Assembly (NCBI RefSeq): GCF_029537395.1
Contig: NZ_CP120677.1
Location: forward strand, 2,566,566 to 2,630,565
Origin: Tissierella sp. Yu-01
GTDB lineage: Bacteria; Bacillota; Clostridia; Tissierellales; Tissierellaceae
Direction of reading: 5' to 3'
DNA: 64,000 nt
In this document: positions 8,711 through 18,518 of the stretch, in pieces
How positions within the stretch are numbered: position 1 is the first letter of the stretch
Layout of the letters: each line of letters begins with the position of its first letter
Position numbers and translations under genes: made by a program
Notes under the pieces: model-generated
What the model was told of the DNA's origin: nothing
Databases searched by the model: none
What the model saw: only the letters and a program-made list of their open reading frames with translations

Positions 8711-10465
8711 ATGAGTCTATTTGAAATAAGCAAAACTGCACAGGAGATTTCAGATGCAATATCAGCAGTTCTTCATGTTGATGTAACTATAGCTGATGAC
8801 AATTTAATAAGAGTTGCTGCAACTGGAAAATATAAGGTTTTTATTGGAGAAAGGCTTCCCCAAAATTGTTCCTTTGAAGAAATAGCTTTATCAAAAGAGC
8901 CCCAATTTATTAGAAATCCCAATGGTGAAGAGTGTATCAATTGCAGCTCAAAGGGTAGTTGCAATGAAAAGGCTACCCTTGGTTATCCAATAATGGATGA
9001 GGATAAGTTAGTTGGAGTAATAGGTTTAATAGCTTTTGAATTAAATCAAAAGGAAGAACTTTTCTCTAAATATGATTCCTTATTGGAATTTTTAAAGAAA
9101 CTATCTGATTTGTTAGTAGGGAACTTAAAGAAAACAGCCTATATTAAACAACTAAAAATTCAGGATGAATTGATCAATTTAACCATTGATAATCTTGAAA
9201 GTGGAATAATTTATACTGATATAGACAACAGAATACAGTTTATAAACTCCGTTACAGCTAATATGCTAAAGTTTAACAAGGAGGATATAATAGGTAAAAA
9301 TGTAGTTGAATTACTTCCATTGGATGTTATAAATATAACCTCCAATATACGTAAAGAAGTCAAGCTTAATATAAAAGGACGTAAGGAAAGTTTTATACTT
9401 TCAAGAATTCCTATTTTAATTGAAAATAATATAGCTGGTAATTTATACACATTACAAAATAGTTCAAAGATTATACAGGATGCATATAGCATTATGAATG
9501 TAAATCTAAATGTGGATTTTAACAGTATCATTGGAGACAGTAGGGAAATAAAAAGAGTGAAAGAGTTAGCTAAGAGTGTTGCAAAGAGTAAGTCTACGGT
9601 TATCCTCAGAGGTGAAAGTGGTACGGGAAAAGAATTATTTGCAAGATCAATCCATAATGAAAGTACTAGGAAAAACGCACCCTTTATTGCGATTAACTGT
9701 GCATCAATACCTGAGAACCTATTGGAAAGTGAGCTATTTGGCTATGAAGAAGGAGCGTTTACAGGTGCTTCAAAATCAGGGAAGATAGGTAAATTTGAGT
9801 TAGCTAATAATGGTACATTATTTCTGGATGAGATAGGAGACCTTCCTATACACCTTCAACCTAAGCTTTTGAGGGTCTTACAGGACGAATGCTTTACAAG
9901 GCTTGGTGGGAAGGAATTGGTATCTGTCAATTTCAGATTGATTACTGCAACTAATAGAAATTTAGAAGAGATGGTTGAAAAAGGACAGTTTAGAGATGAC
10001 TTATACTATAGACTAAATGTAATTCCAATAGAGATTCCTCCCCTAAGAGAAAGAGGAAATGATATAAGTATTTTAAGCGAATATGGATTGCAGAAATATT
10101 TGCATAAATTAGATAAGTATAATATTACATATTCAGAAGAAGTAAAGTATATAATGAGAAGCTATTCTTGGCCTGGAAATATAAGAGAACTGGAAAATTG
10201 TATTGAATATATGGTAAATACAGTTAAAGGTAATGTAATAATGGAGTCGGATTTGCCAAAAAACATATTAAATCAAAATTTTTATGAAGGGCATGAAACC
10301 AGTGGTAGTTTAAAGGAAAAAATAGATAGGTGTGAAAAAGATATACTAAAAAGTATGATTAATAATTATGGCTCTTCTGCTGAAGCTAAGTTTAAAATAG
10401 CTGAGATACTGGATATCAACCTAGCTACACTATATAGAAAATTAAATAAACATGATTTGCAATAA
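8711..10465 (+). CDS. Sigma-54-dependent transcriptional activator, CdsR-like
   Basis: A 584-residue enhancer-binding protein. Residues 1-140 are a GAF-like sensory region with cysteines at 53, 75, 78 and 84 ([10 protein letters not shown]). Residues about 150-255 form a PAS domain. An AAA+ domain follows with Walker A GESGTGKE at 301-308, the sigma-54-contacting GAFTGA at 348-353 and Walker B LFLDEIGD near 370-377. A Fis-type helix-turn-helix ends the protein. It precedes a cysteine desulfidase-like gene that has a -24/-12 promoter. Clostridioides difficile uses a comparable SigL/CdsR arrangement for cysteine breakdown. The cysteine-rich sensor may detect a thiol or a metal; that is inference. 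Confidence 0.93.
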   Translation: MSLFEISKTAQEISDAISAVLHVDVTIADDNLIRVAATGKYKVFIGERLPQNCSFEEIALSKEPQFIRNPNGEECINCSSKGSCNEKATLGYPIMDEDKLVGVIGLIAFELNQKEELFSKYDSLLEFLKKLSDLLVGNLKKTAYIKQLKIQDELINLTIDNLESGIIYTDIDNRIQFINSVTANMLKFNKEDIIGKNVVELLPLDVINITSNIRKEVKLNIKGRKESFILSRIPILIENNIAGNLYTLQNSSKIIQDAYSIMNVNLNVDFNSIIGDSREIKRVKELAKSVAKSKSTVILRGESGTGKELFARSIHNESTRKNAPFIAINCASIPENLLESELFGYEEGAFTGASKSGKIGKFELANNGTLFLDEIGDLPIHLQPKLLRVLQDECFTRLGGKELVSVNFRLITATNRNLEEMVEKGQFRDDLYYRLNVIPIEIPPLRERGNDISILSEYGLQKYLHKLDKYNITYSEEVKYIMRSYSWPGNIRELENCIEYMVNTVKGNVIMESDLPKNILNQNFYEGHETSGSLKEKIDRCEKDILKSMINNYGSSAEAKFKIAEILDINLATLYRKLNKHDLQ

Positions 10466-10476
10466 TGCGAAAAATT

Positions 10477-10490
10477 TTGCAATTTTGCAA
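10477..10490 (+). promoter_or_regulatory. Paired TTGCAA boxes, candidate enhancer site 1
   Basis: Two palindromic TTGCAA hexamers at 10477-10482 and 10485-10490 are spaced 8 bases centre to centre. A further hexamer (10457-10462) overlaps the activator stop codon. They lie about 140 bases upstream of the -24/-12 promoter, the usual distance for a sigma-54 activator site. Confidence 0.5.
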
Positions 10491-10518
10491 ATGGCAATAT
10501 GACATGATTTGGAGAATT

Positions 10519-10560
10519 AAAATAGGTTTTATTTGCAAAGTTGCAAATAAAACCTATTTT
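10519..10560. repeat. Perfect 20-bp inverted repeat containing paired TTGCAA boxes
   Basis: Two perfect 20-base arms are separated by AG and followed by more T residues. Inside it, TTGCAA boxes at 10533-10538 and 10541-10546 repeat the 8-base spacing of the upstream pair. It can act as the terminator of the activator gene, and the embedded boxes suggest it is also an activator binding site, about 80 bases from the sigma-54 promoter. Confidence 0.75.
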
Positions 10561-10621
10561 TGATTTTTATTCATATTTGATAGATGGCTACAAATACATA
10601 CTTACACTCTTTTCTTATTCT

Positions 10622-10638
10622 TTGGCATGGTTTATGCA
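10622..10638 (+). promoter_or_regulatory. Sigma-54 (-24/-12) promoter
   Basis: TTGGCATGGTTTATGCA has GG (10624-10625) and GC (10636-10637) separated by exactly ten bases, the sigma-54 hallmark. It lies 39 bases before the desulfidase start and downstream of a sigma-54 activator gene. Confidence 0.85.
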
Positions 10639-10675
10639 TTACTAATAAGCAACAAAGATAAAGGAAGGGTATGCT

Positions 10676-11959
10676 ATGGAAAAAGTGAAGAATTTATTTG
10701 TAGATATTGTTAAAGAAGATAGTAATCCTGCTCTAGGTTGTACAGAGCCAGTTGCAGTAGCCTTTGCTGGTGCATTTGGTAGTAAATATATCACTGGTAA
10801 TATCGAGAGTATAAGAGTTGTTACAAGTAAGAGTATTTTTAAAAATGGAAAATCTGTAATTATACCTAAAACTAATAGCAGAGGATTAGACTTAGCAGCT
10901 GCCTTAGGGGTTGTTGCAGGAGACCCAAAGGACGAATTTATGATAATTAAAAACATGGACGAGTCAAAGATAAATCATGCTAAGGAAATGGTTGCACAAG
11001 GTATTATTTCGGTTACATATACCGAAGAATCTCCTTCAATTTTTGTCCATATAATTATTAATACAGATAGGGAAGTTGTTGAGGTTTATCTTAGAAATAG
11101 TCATATACATATTGACCAAGTTAAGGTAAATGGAGAAGTATTATATGAGGATATTTCTGAAAGTGGAAATGGTGCATTCTTTGATTTCATAAGGGATGTA
11201 TCTTTAAAAGATTTAAGGGTAGTAAGTGAAAATATTCCCCTCGAGGAAATCGATTTTGTAAGAGAGGGAATAGATATGAATTTAAGGGCTGCTAATGAAG
11301 GGTTAAATTCTAATTTGGGACTTAGAATTGGTTCTACATTAAATAGGCTGCACACTGAAGGCAAGTTAAATATAGATGTGTTTACTAAAGCAAGGATATT
11401 AACTGCTGCAGCATGTGACATGAGAATGGGCGGAGGCAATTGCCCTATAATGACCAGTGGTGGTAGTGGTAATCAAGGAATTGGTGTGATTGTTCCAATT
11501 GCCGTTGTTGCAGAATATGAAAACATAGAAGAAGAGAAGCTTATACGTGCAGTTTTCTTTGCACACCTGATAAACAGATATGTAAAGATGTTTACCGGAA
11601 AGCTTTCTTCCATATGTGGCTGTGCAATTGCTGCTGGCGTAGGTGCAAGTGCTGCTATTACATGGATGCTTGGGGGTGATGATGAGAAGATTGCAGGAAG
11701 TTGCAATAATATGCTTGCTAATCTTACAGGTATGATTTGTGATGGAGCAAAAGACACATGTGCATTTAAACTATCAACAAGTGCTGAAGAAGCAGTTGTA
11801 ACTGCATATTTAGCAAATGAAGGTGTTATTGCAGAAGGTAATGTAGGCATCGTAGGGGATTCCATAGAAGATACTATAAGAAATTTAGGCTATCTATGTG
11901 AAGAAGGTCTAGATCATGCTGATTCTGCAATAATAAATATTATTAATAAAGGAGAATAG
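10676..11959 (+). CDS. L-cysteine desulfidase-like Fe-S enzyme (CyuA/CdsB, UPF0597 family)
   Basis: This 427-residue protein opens with the family signature NPALGCTEPVAVAFA. It later shows GGGNCPIMTSGGSGNQGI, SSICGCAIAAGVGASAAI and GMICDGAKDTCAFK. The conserved cysteines fit the [4Fe-4S] cluster of L-cysteine desulfidases, which split cysteine into pyruvate, ammonia and sulfide; the fold is related to the L-serine dehydratase alpha chain. The ATG at 10676 follows AAGGAAGG. It begins a two-gene operon with a symporter 2 bases downstream, driven by the -24/-12 promoter at 10622. Serine or another beta-substituted amino acid remains an alternative substrate. Confidence 0.9.
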   Translation: MEKVKNLFVDIVKEDSNPALGCTEPVAVAFAGAFGSKYITGNIESIRVVTSKSIFKNGKSVIIPKTNSRGLDLAAALGVVAGDPKDEFMIIKNMDESKINHAKEMVAQGIISVTYTEESPSIFVHIIINTDREVVEVYLRNSHIHIDQVKVNGEVLYEDISESGNGAFFDFIRDVSLKDLRVVSENIPLEEIDFVREGIDMNLRAANEGLNSNLGLRIGSTLNRLHTEGKLNIDVFTKARILTAAACDMRMGGGNCPIMTSGGSGNQGIGVIVPIAVVAEYENIEEEKLIRAVFFAHLINRYVKMFTGKLSSICGCAIAAGVGASAAITWMLGGDDEKIAGSCNNMLANLTGMICDGAKDTCAFKLSTSAEEAVVTAYLANEGVIAEGNVGIVGDSIEDTIRNLGYLCEEGLDHADSAIINIINKGE

Positions 11960-11961
11960 CT

Positions 11962-13131
11962 ATGAGTAAATTAAAGGACAATTTGATAGTAAAACTTTTA
12001 GTTGCTGTAATTATTGGTATCATTTTAGGTTCTGTTGTGGGAGAAGGATTGATTGAAATATTACTAACTATTAAATACATAGTAGGACAATTTATCTTCT
12101 TCTGCGTACCATTAGTAATCATAGGATTTATAGCTCCTGCAATAACTAGTCTTAAATCAAATGCAAGTAAGATGTTAATGGCTGCCTTAGCTATATCTTA
12201 TATTTCATCTGTAGGAGCTGCGTTGCTTTCAACTGTAGCTGGATATGCTTTAATACCTCACTTAAATATATCAGATACTGTTGAAGGATTAAGAGAGTTA
12301 CCTGCAATTTTATTCCAACTTGACATTCCACCTATAATGTCAGTTATATCAGCATTGGTATTAGCAATAGTTTTAGGACTTACAGTTATATGGACTAAGT
12401 CAGAAACATTTGATAAACTCTTACAAGAATTTAACAACATAATGTTAAAAGTCGTTGAAAATATGATTATACCTATTCTGCCAGTATTTATACTAACTAC
12501 TTTTGCAGGACTTGCATATGAAGGTGGAATTACTAAACAACTTCCTGTATTTTTAAAGGTTATAGTAATAGTAATTATAGGACATTTTATATGGCTAGCT
12601 GTATTATATGGAATTGCAGGAGTTATATCTAAGAAAAATCCTGTGGAAGTATTTAAACATTATGGACCTGCATATTTAACAGCAGTAGGTACAATGTCAA
12701 GTGCAGCAACACTACCAGTTGCTTTAAAATGCGCTAGAAAATCATCTGTACTAGATCCAGAAATTGCTGACTTTGCAGTACCTATAGGTGCAACAATTCA
12801 CCTTTGTGGCTCAGTATTAACAGAAACTTTCTTTGTAATGACTATTTCACAAATACTATATGGACAACTACCTTCATTAGGAACAATGTTACTATTCATA
12901 ATTTTACTAGGTGTATTTGCAGTAGGAGCTCCAGGGGTACCAGGGGGGACAGTAATGGCATCACTAGGTATTGTCATAAGTGTAGTTGGATTCAATGATG
13001 CAGGTGTAGCATTATTATTATCAATATTTGCACTTCAAGATAGCTTTGGTACAGCTTGTAATGTAACAGGCGATGGTGCAATTGCATTAATGCTAACAGG
13101 AATGTTTAAAAAAGAAAAAGCATCAAATTAA
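11962..13131 (+). CDS. Dicarboxylate/amino acid:cation symporter (DAACS family)
   Basis: A 389-residue membrane protein with the DAACS plan. It has about six N-terminal helices, a serine-rich hairpin region (YLTAVGTMSSAATLPVALKCA), PIGATIHLCGSVLTETFFVM, and a glycine-rich re-entrant loop (GAPGVPGGTVMASLGI). These sodium- or proton-coupled transporters import dicarboxylates or amino acids. It starts 2 bases after the desulfidase-like gene and is surely co-transcribed, so it probably brings in that enzyme's amino-acid substrate. The transporter paired with cysteine desulfidase in E. coli (CyuP) belongs to a different family, so the pairing here is a variant. Confidence 0.92.
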   Translation: MSKLKDNLIVKLLVAVIIGIILGSVVGEGLIEILLTIKYIVGQFIFFCVPLVIIGFIAPAITSLKSNASKMLMAALAISYISSVGAALLSTVAGYALIPHLNISDTVEGLRELPAILFQLDIPPIMSVISALVLAIVLGLTVIWTKSETFDKLLQEFNNIMLKVVENMIIPILPVFILTTFAGLAYEGGITKQLPVFLKVIVIVIIGHFIWLAVLYGIAGVISKKNPVEVFKHYGPAYLTAVGTMSSAATLPVALKCARKSSVLDPEIADFAVPIGATIHLCGSVLTETFFVMTISQILYGQLPSLGTMLLFIILLGVFAVGAPGVPGGTVMASLGIVISVVGFNDAGVALLLSIFALQDSFGTACNVTGDGAIALMLTGMFKKEKASN

Positions 13132-13144
13132 TATAAGGTTTTTA

Positions 13145-13182
13145 ATGCTCCCCTTGTAGTAGACAAGGAGGAGCATTTTTTC
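13145..13182 (+). terminator. Rho-independent terminator of the desulfidase/symporter operon
   Basis: The stem ATGCTCC..CTTGT / ACAAG..GGAGCAT is followed by six T residues. Confidence 0.92.
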
Positions 13183-13288
13183 TTGTTCCAAACAATATTT
13201 TTATAGACAATACAATACAATAAGGATAGAATTATAGTGGATAAAATTTAGCAATAAATGGATAAGGTGTTTTTAAATAAGGTGAATT

Positions 13289-15838
13289 TTGGTAATTGGT
13301 GGTGAAGCATTGGGAATTATTTTGAAGTATATTCTTAATAGTATTTTCGAGAAAAAATTTAGAACATTTATAATAGTATTCTCCGTTACCCTTTCTGCGG
13401 GGCTTTTCTTTGCGTCCAATGGAATGTCTGTGACAATGAAAAATATGTATGAGGCATTGTTTAGAATGCAAACTGGAAAGGCTGATATTCTCATCTATCC
13501 CGATAGCCAATCACCATCTAATAGTTTTATGTTAAAAACAGAGCCAGTGGAAGGTGTCAAATTCATAGCAGGGGAAGTTATTGCTTCTGGTAGGTACCAT
13601 CTTCCTAAGAAAGACGCTTTAATATCGAAGATTAAATGGAAAAATCTTACTATTAGGGGATTTGATATGGCTGAATTAGAAGAGCTTAATCCTGTAAGCT
13701 TTAGTCAATATGCTGTTAATAGGCCTTTTGAAGGAAATCATATAATTATTAGTAGTCTCTTTGCAGATGACTATGGATTTAAGGTTGGGGACTCCATAGA
13801 TTTAGAAATTAACGGTCAAAATAGAAAGGTAACGGTATGGGGGATTGGGAAACCTACAGGTATTTTTAAGCATACACCTCAATCAAATACCATAAATGCT
13901 TTAATGCCTCAGGATACCTTGGCATCACTTCTTGATATAAAAGGAAGAGTTCAAGTAGGATATGTTGTACTTGAGGAAGGTGTTGACAAACAATCCGTTG
14001 AGGACCAATTAGGTAAACAATATACAAGATATACAGTACAAAGACCTTTTTCAGAGGATGAATTAAATACTTTTACTCAATTTATTGTAGTTCCATTATT
14101 TATGATGACAACAATGGTATTGTTTATCAGTATATTTATCATATATTCTACATTTAAGGTAATAACCGTCGAACGGCTCCCAGTAATCGGCACCTTTCGA
14201 AGCATAGGCGCAACAAGAAAAATGACTGATACTATCCTAATTGGTGAAAGCTTGACCTATGGCATTATTGGGGGTATATTTGGGAACTTAGTAGGTATTG
14301 GATTTTTATACGTTATTGCCAATGTTATGGCAGCAGATCCTTATAGTGGTGGACAATTGGATGTAGCCATTGATATAAGTATTGGAAATCTTTTAATGTC
14401 ATTTATATTAGCGGTAGGAGTTGCTTTGATCAGTTCATGGATTCCTATAAAAAGAGCATCTAAAATTCCAATTAAGGATTTAGTATTAAATACTACAGAA
14501 CCAAAATCAAGGAAGGACAAACAACGACTTGTTATTGGAATTAGTTTATTTGGTCTTGGGTTTATACTACCTAGAATTGTACCGAATTCATTAGCATTTG
14601 TTATCAATATATTTAGTATTTTAGCTTCAACTGTTTCATTGATTATGTTTGTCCCTTTTTTAACCAAAGCTTTCTTAAAGGTATTTGAAAGAATTTATGT
14701 ACTTGTATTTGGAAATGAGGGAATTCTTGCGGTTAAAAACATCAATGGCAACAAAAATATCTTAAACAATATATCACTTCTGACAATTGGAATTTCAACT
14801 ATTCTTATGATAAATACCATTAGTGATAGTGTAGGAATCGAAGTGCTTAATGCTTATAAGGATTGGAAGTTCGATATTATGTTTTTTTTAGATGAGGCCG
14901 ATAGAAATACAGAGCAAGTACTTCGTGGTGTAGATGGTGTTAGTAGCACATATGGTGCTTATGAATCTTGGGCAGGTGTCAATGTAGTAGATACCCATTA
15001 TACAATTAATTATCTACAGGGAATTGATATTAAAAGATATAGAGATTATGTAGATTTTCATTTCGATGGAGATGATGATGTAGATGAAGCTTTTCAGATG
15101 CTAGATGAAGGTAGAAACATAATGGTTACTCTTATGATTAGGGATGAGCTGAATTTAAGCTTAGGAGAAGAAATTATATTGGAAATGGAAAGTGGAGATA
15201 AAACATATACAGTGATTGGATTCTTTGATTCCATAATGTCCAATGGTAGCAATGCTATTATTTCACAAAAATATTATAAAACAGATATGAAGCAGCCTTA
15301 TTTTGGTAGTTTTTATATTAGAACATCTAAAAATCCTGATGAAGTGCTTTTGTCAATTCAAGAAAAGTTTATGAGACGAGGTGCTTCTGGTGACACTATT
15401 GCAAATATGACAAAGATGAATTATGATTCCAATAATCAATTTATGATTATTTTACAGGCATTTTCCATACTTGCAATGCTAATTGGCATATTTGGCGTTT
15501 TTAATAACTATACTATTAGCTTTATAGAGAGACAACGATCCATAGCAATACTACGTTCCGTTGGTTTAAGCAAGAAACAAACTATAAAGATGGTTATGAT
15601 AGAAGCCTTAACTGGTGGTCTAATTGGAGGCATTATAGGAATTATTGGTGGTCTTCAGATGTTATCTGGGATTCCATACTTAGTAAAGGCAATGGTTATG
15701 CCACTTAAAATTCACTACACAGGGATATTCTTTATCAATTCGCTTATTGGTGGAATTATTATAGCTACTTTAGCATCAATCAGTCCAGCAATAAAGACAT
15801 CTAGGCAAAATATTGTTGAAGCCATTAAATACGAGTAA
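13289..15838 (+). CDS. ABC transporter permease, FtsX/MacB family (two FtsX domains)
   Basis: An 849-residue permease. An N-terminal membrane helix (IIVFSVTLSAGLFFASNGMS) is followed by an extracytoplasmic MacB-type domain. Next come three helices with the FtsX motif LPVIGTFRSIGATRK (about residue 295), a second pair of helices, a second soluble domain, and a C-terminal FtsX domain with RSIAILRSVGLSKKQT. The start is a TTG with AAGGTG 5 bases upstream; no ATG fits better. It is the first gene of a permease-ATPase-adaptor operon. Such systems act as mechanotransmitters or lipoprotein/peptide exporters; the cargo is unknown. Confidence 0.9.
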   Translation: MVIGGEALGIILKYILNSIFEKKFRTFIIVFSVTLSAGLFFASNGMSVTMKNMYEALFRMQTGKADILIYPDSQSPSNSFMLKTEPVEGVKFIAGEVIASGRYHLPKKDALISKIKWKNLTIRGFDMAELEELNPVSFSQYAVNRPFEGNHIIISSLFADDYGFKVGDSIDLEINGQNRKVTVWGIGKPTGIFKHTPQSNTINALMPQDTLASLLDIKGRVQVGYVVLEEGVDKQSVEDQLGKQYTRYTVQRPFSEDELNTFTQFIVVPLFMMTTMVLFISIFIIYSTFKVITVERLPVIGTFRSIGATRKMTDTILIGESLTYGIIGGIFGNLVGIGFLYVIANVMAADPYSGGQLDVAIDISIGNLLMSFILAVGVALISSWIPIKRASKIPIKDLVLNTTEPKSRKDKQRLVIGISLFGLGFILPRIVPNSLAFVINIFSILASTVSLIMFVPFLTKAFLKVFERIYVLVFGNEGILAVKNINGNKNILNNISLLTIGISTILMINTISDSVGIEVLNAYKDWKFDIMFFLDEADRNTEQVLRGVDGVSSTYGAYESWAGVNVVDTHYTINYLQGIDIKRYRDYVDFHFDGDDDVDEAFQMLDEGRNIMVTLMIRDELNLSLGEEIILEMESGDKTYTVIGFFDSIMSNGSNAIISQKYYKTDMKQPYFGSFYIRTSKNPDEVLLSIQEKFMRRGASGDTIANMTKMNYDSNNQFMIILQAFSILAMLIGIFGVFNNYTISFIERQRSIAILRSVGLSKKQTIKMVMIEALTGGLIGGIIGIIGGLQMLSGIPYLVKAMVMPLKIHYTGIFFINSLIGGIIIATLASISPAIKTSRQNIVEAIKYE

Positions 15839-15851
15839 TAGAGGTGAAGTT

Positions 15852-16526
15852 ATGGAAACAATTATTGAAGTAGTTGACTTATATAAAACCTTTATGTTAG
15901 GGGCAGTCCCAGTGGAAGTATTAAAGGATATTAATCTTTCAATAACTAAAGGAGAATTTATAACTATCATGGGGCCATCAGGCTCTGGTAAAAGTACATT
16001 ATTGTATTTAATGGGAGGTCTAGACAGTCCTACTGATGGAAAAATCATTATTAATGGTAGTGATATCGCTACTCTTTCGGATAGGGAACAAAGCGTGATG
16101 AGGCGTAGAGAGGTAGGATTCGTATTCCAATTTTATAATTTGGTTCCTAATTTGACTGTTGAAGAAAATATTATGCTTCCTATACTTTTAGATGGGAAAC
16201 AAATAAAAAGTTATGGTGAAAAGTTAGAGGAAATTCTAAATATCGTAGAGTTATCTGATCGTAAAACACATACTCCCCGTGAATTATCAGGAGGTCAACA
16301 ACAGCGTGTGGCAATAGCTCGAGCGCTAATCAATGATCCAGATATTATTTTAGCCGATGAACCTACGGGTAATCTAGATAGTAAAACATCTGAAGAGGTT
16401 ATGAAGTTGCTACAACGAATTAACCAGGAAAAACAGAAAACCATTGTGCAGGTAAGCCATTCGTTAGATACTGCAAGATATGGTAATCGAATTATCAATG
16501 TAAAAGATGGAAGGGTGTGGGAGTAG
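15852..16526 (+). CDS. ABC transporter ATP-binding protein, LolD/MacB type
   Basis: A 224-residue ATPase with Walker A GPSGSGKST, Q-loop FQFYNLVPNLTVEEN, signature LSGGQQQRVAIARAL, Walker B IILADEPTGNLDSKT and switch His (VSHSLD). The EPTGNLDS form is typical of ATPases that serve FtsX/MacB permeases. The ATG at 15852 has GAGGTG 7 bases upstream; an upstream in-frame start at 15813 would overlap the permease gene and has no ribosome site. It powers the 849-residue permease encoded just upstream. Confidence 0.95.
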   Translation: METIIEVVDLYKTFMLGAVPVEVLKDINLSITKGEFITIMGPSGSGKSTLLYLMGGLDSPTDGKIIINGSDIATLSDREQSVMRRREVGFVFQFYNLVPNLTVEENIMLPILLDGKQIKSYGEKLEEILNIVELSDRKTHTPRELSGGQQQRVAIARALINDPDIILADEPTGNLDSKTSEEVMKLLQRINQEKQKTIVQVSHSLDTARYGNRIINVKDGRVWE

Positions 16527-17596
16527 TGTTAAGGATTAAAAAGATAACTTTAATTATATTAATTATATATATGGGGGTCTTTGGAGCAAGTTGTAGTAAG
16601 GGTGAAGATATATCTGCTGTTCAAGAAGTTGATTTATCTGATGAAGCACAGACGGTAGAGGCCTTTGGAGTGATAAGAGTAGATGAATCAAAGGATGTTA
16701 TTATAGATTTTCCAGCTATAGTTCAGGAAGTTATAGCAAAGGAAGGGCAGCATTTAGGATTATATGATCCTATTTTAACTTTGGACTTATCAGATTATGA
16801 AAATTTATTACAAGATAAGAGAAATGAGTTAAACATTGCAAGGCTTGAATACCAAAGAGCTGATGCAAGTCTCAAGGGACTTTCCATAGAAAACATAGAT
16901 ATACAGCTTAATAAGCTTGAAAGTGATTTAGAGTTAGCTAAAAAGTCCTACGAGCAAACATTAGAAGAGCATAATTCTATAGAAAAACTATATGAAATGG
17001 GAGCTGTTTCTAAGGAAAATCTACAACAGTCTAAATTAGGTTTAGATGAGGCTCTGAATAAAGTAGAGGCTATTGAATATGAGCGACAATTGGTCACTAG
17101 TAGATATGAAAGAGAACTAGACCAGCTAAGTACTAGACAGGATACGGAAAGATACCAAGTATCCATTCAAAATGAACGAATACAACAGATTGAAAACAAC
17201 CTAGCCACATTAGAAGATAAAGTTAATAAGCCATATTTTTTAGATAGTCAGATTGTATCGGAATTTGAAAATGCTGCTATTTACGATATTGCATATAGCT
17301 CAGGTAGTATGACTGATGCCACTCAGAAAGCATTTACCATAGTGAACCTAGATAGTTTAATTGTTGAAGCTGATGTAGTTGAAGAATTTATCAGTGATGT
17401 AAAAGTAGGAGCATCCGTTAGAATAGTACCAATAGCTGATAGGACCAGAGAATACACTGGCAGTGTTATATACATTTCTAAAATGGCTTTTACTAAAAAC
17501 GGTGAGACAGAAGTACCTATTAGAATTTCCATAGATAATATGGATTCATTTTTGTTGCCGAACTATAATGTAGATATTTATATAGATGTAAAATAG
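16517..17596 (+). CDS. Membrane-fusion (HlyD-type) adaptor lipoprotein of the ABC system
   Basis: A 359-residue protein with an N-terminal membrane segment ending in a possible lipobox (GVFGASCS). It then has a biotinyl-lipoyl-like half (EVIAKEGQHLGLYDPILTLD), a long coiled coil (about residues 105-235, rich in Leu/Glu/Lys/Gln) and a C-terminal beta-barrel ending in VDIYIDVK. This is the plan of periplasmic adaptor proteins, which in Gram-positives stand outside the membrane and couple to MacB-type permeases. It overlaps the ATPase gene by 10 bases. The first GTG (16517) is listed; a second GTG at 16526 is equally possible. Confidence 0.85.
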   Translation: MGVVLRIKKITLIILIIYMGVFGASCSKGEDISAVQEVDLSDEAQTVEAFGVIRVDESKDVIIDFPAIVQEVIAKEGQHLGLYDPILTLDLSDYENLLQDKRNELNIARLEYQRADASLKGLSIENIDIQLNKLESDLELAKKSYEQTLEEHNSIEKLYEMGAVSKENLQQSKLGLDEALNKVEAIEYERQLVTSRYERELDQLSTRQDTERYQVSIQNERIQQIENNLATLEDKVNKPYFLDSQIVSEFENAAIYDIAYSSGSMTDATQKAFTIVNLDSLIVEADVVEEFISDVKVGASVRIVPIADRTREYTGSVIYISKMAFTKNGETEVPIRISIDNMDSFLLPNYNVDIYIDVK

Positions 17597-17663
17597 TGAA
17601 AAAAATTTTTTGATTTACTTAATTTAGGCTCTTTTGGTTAAACTAATCCTGGAGGTGTTTTTT

Positions 17664-18431
17664 ATGGCAGTTGCACATAAAGGAGCAATTTCTTTTGGAT
17701 TAGTTAATATTCCAGTGGATTTATATACAGCAACCCAGGATGTAGGAATAAGGTTTAATCAATTGCATAAGGCATGTAAACAGAGAATTAAATATAAAAA
17801 GGTTTGTCCAAATTGTAATATAAGTGACTTAAAGCCCGAAGATATAGTAAAAGGATATGAATATGAGAAGGATAGATATGTAATAATGGAAAATGAGGAT
17901 TTTGAGAATATAAAAACAGAAAAGGACAAATCAATTACAATACTTCATTTTGCTGATTTAGAACAGATTGATCCAATATTTTTTGAGAAGACCTATTATG
18001 TTACTCCCAACGGAAGTGACAAGGCTTATGCCCTATTAAAGACTGCATTAGAAAGCGAACGTAAGGTTGCAATAGCTAAGACAGTATTAGGAACTAAGGA
18101 AACATTAGTGACCATTAGGCCAGCCAAGGAGGGACTAATTATTGAAACTATGTATTTCTTAGAGGAGATTAAAGCAATACCAAAGCCTGTAGCAAACATT
18201 GAGGTGGTTCCTGCAGAGCTTGATATGGCTAAGATGTTAATAAATAATATGACTGCTGAATTTAAACCTGAAGAATATAATGATACTTACACTGAGAGAT
18301 TAAAGGATGCAATAGAGAAGAAGATAAACGGTCAGGAAGTAGTGGAAGCAATGCCACAACCAAAGTCAAATGTAATAGATTTAATGGATGCGTTAAAACA
18401 AAGTGTTCAAGCTACTAGAAAGGCACAATAA
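17664..18431 (+). CDS. ku: Bacterial Ku protein (non-homologous end joining)
   Basis: A 255-residue Ku homologue beginning AHKGAISFGLVNIPVDLYTA, the bacterial Ku signature. Ku homodimers thread onto DNA double-strand ends and recruit ligase LigD; in spore formers this repairs breaks during germination. A CPNCN motif near residue 45 is present. The ATG at 17664 follows GGAGGTG by 7 bases, and the longer in-frame start at 17634 has no site. No LigD gene is found in the window, so the partner ligase must lie elsewhere or be a different ligase. Length is normal for bacterial Ku. Confidence 0.95.
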   Translation: MAVAHKGAISFGLVNIPVDLYTATQDVGIRFNQLHKACKQRIKYKKVCPNCNISDLKPEDIVKGYEYEKDRYVIMENEDFENIKTEKDKSITILHFADLEQIDPIFFEKTYYVTPNGSDKAYALLKTALESERKVAIAKTVLGTKETLVTIRPAKEGLIIETMYFLEEIKAIPKPVANIEVVPAELDMAKMLINNMTAEFKPEEYNDTYTERLKDAIEKKINGQEVVEAMPQPKSNVIDLMDALKQSVQATRKAQ

Positions 18432-18518
18432 TGGGTTATGGATACAAAGTGCTTGAAAAGTCTGCTAATTTGCTATAAAATATATCCTTAAATACAGAAT
18501 TTGAAAAGGGGTAGGCAG

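Noticed and set aside
13232-13510. Minus-strand frame overlapping the FtsX permease start
   Set aside because: It is the antisense shadow of the permease N-terminus and has no homology-like pattern.
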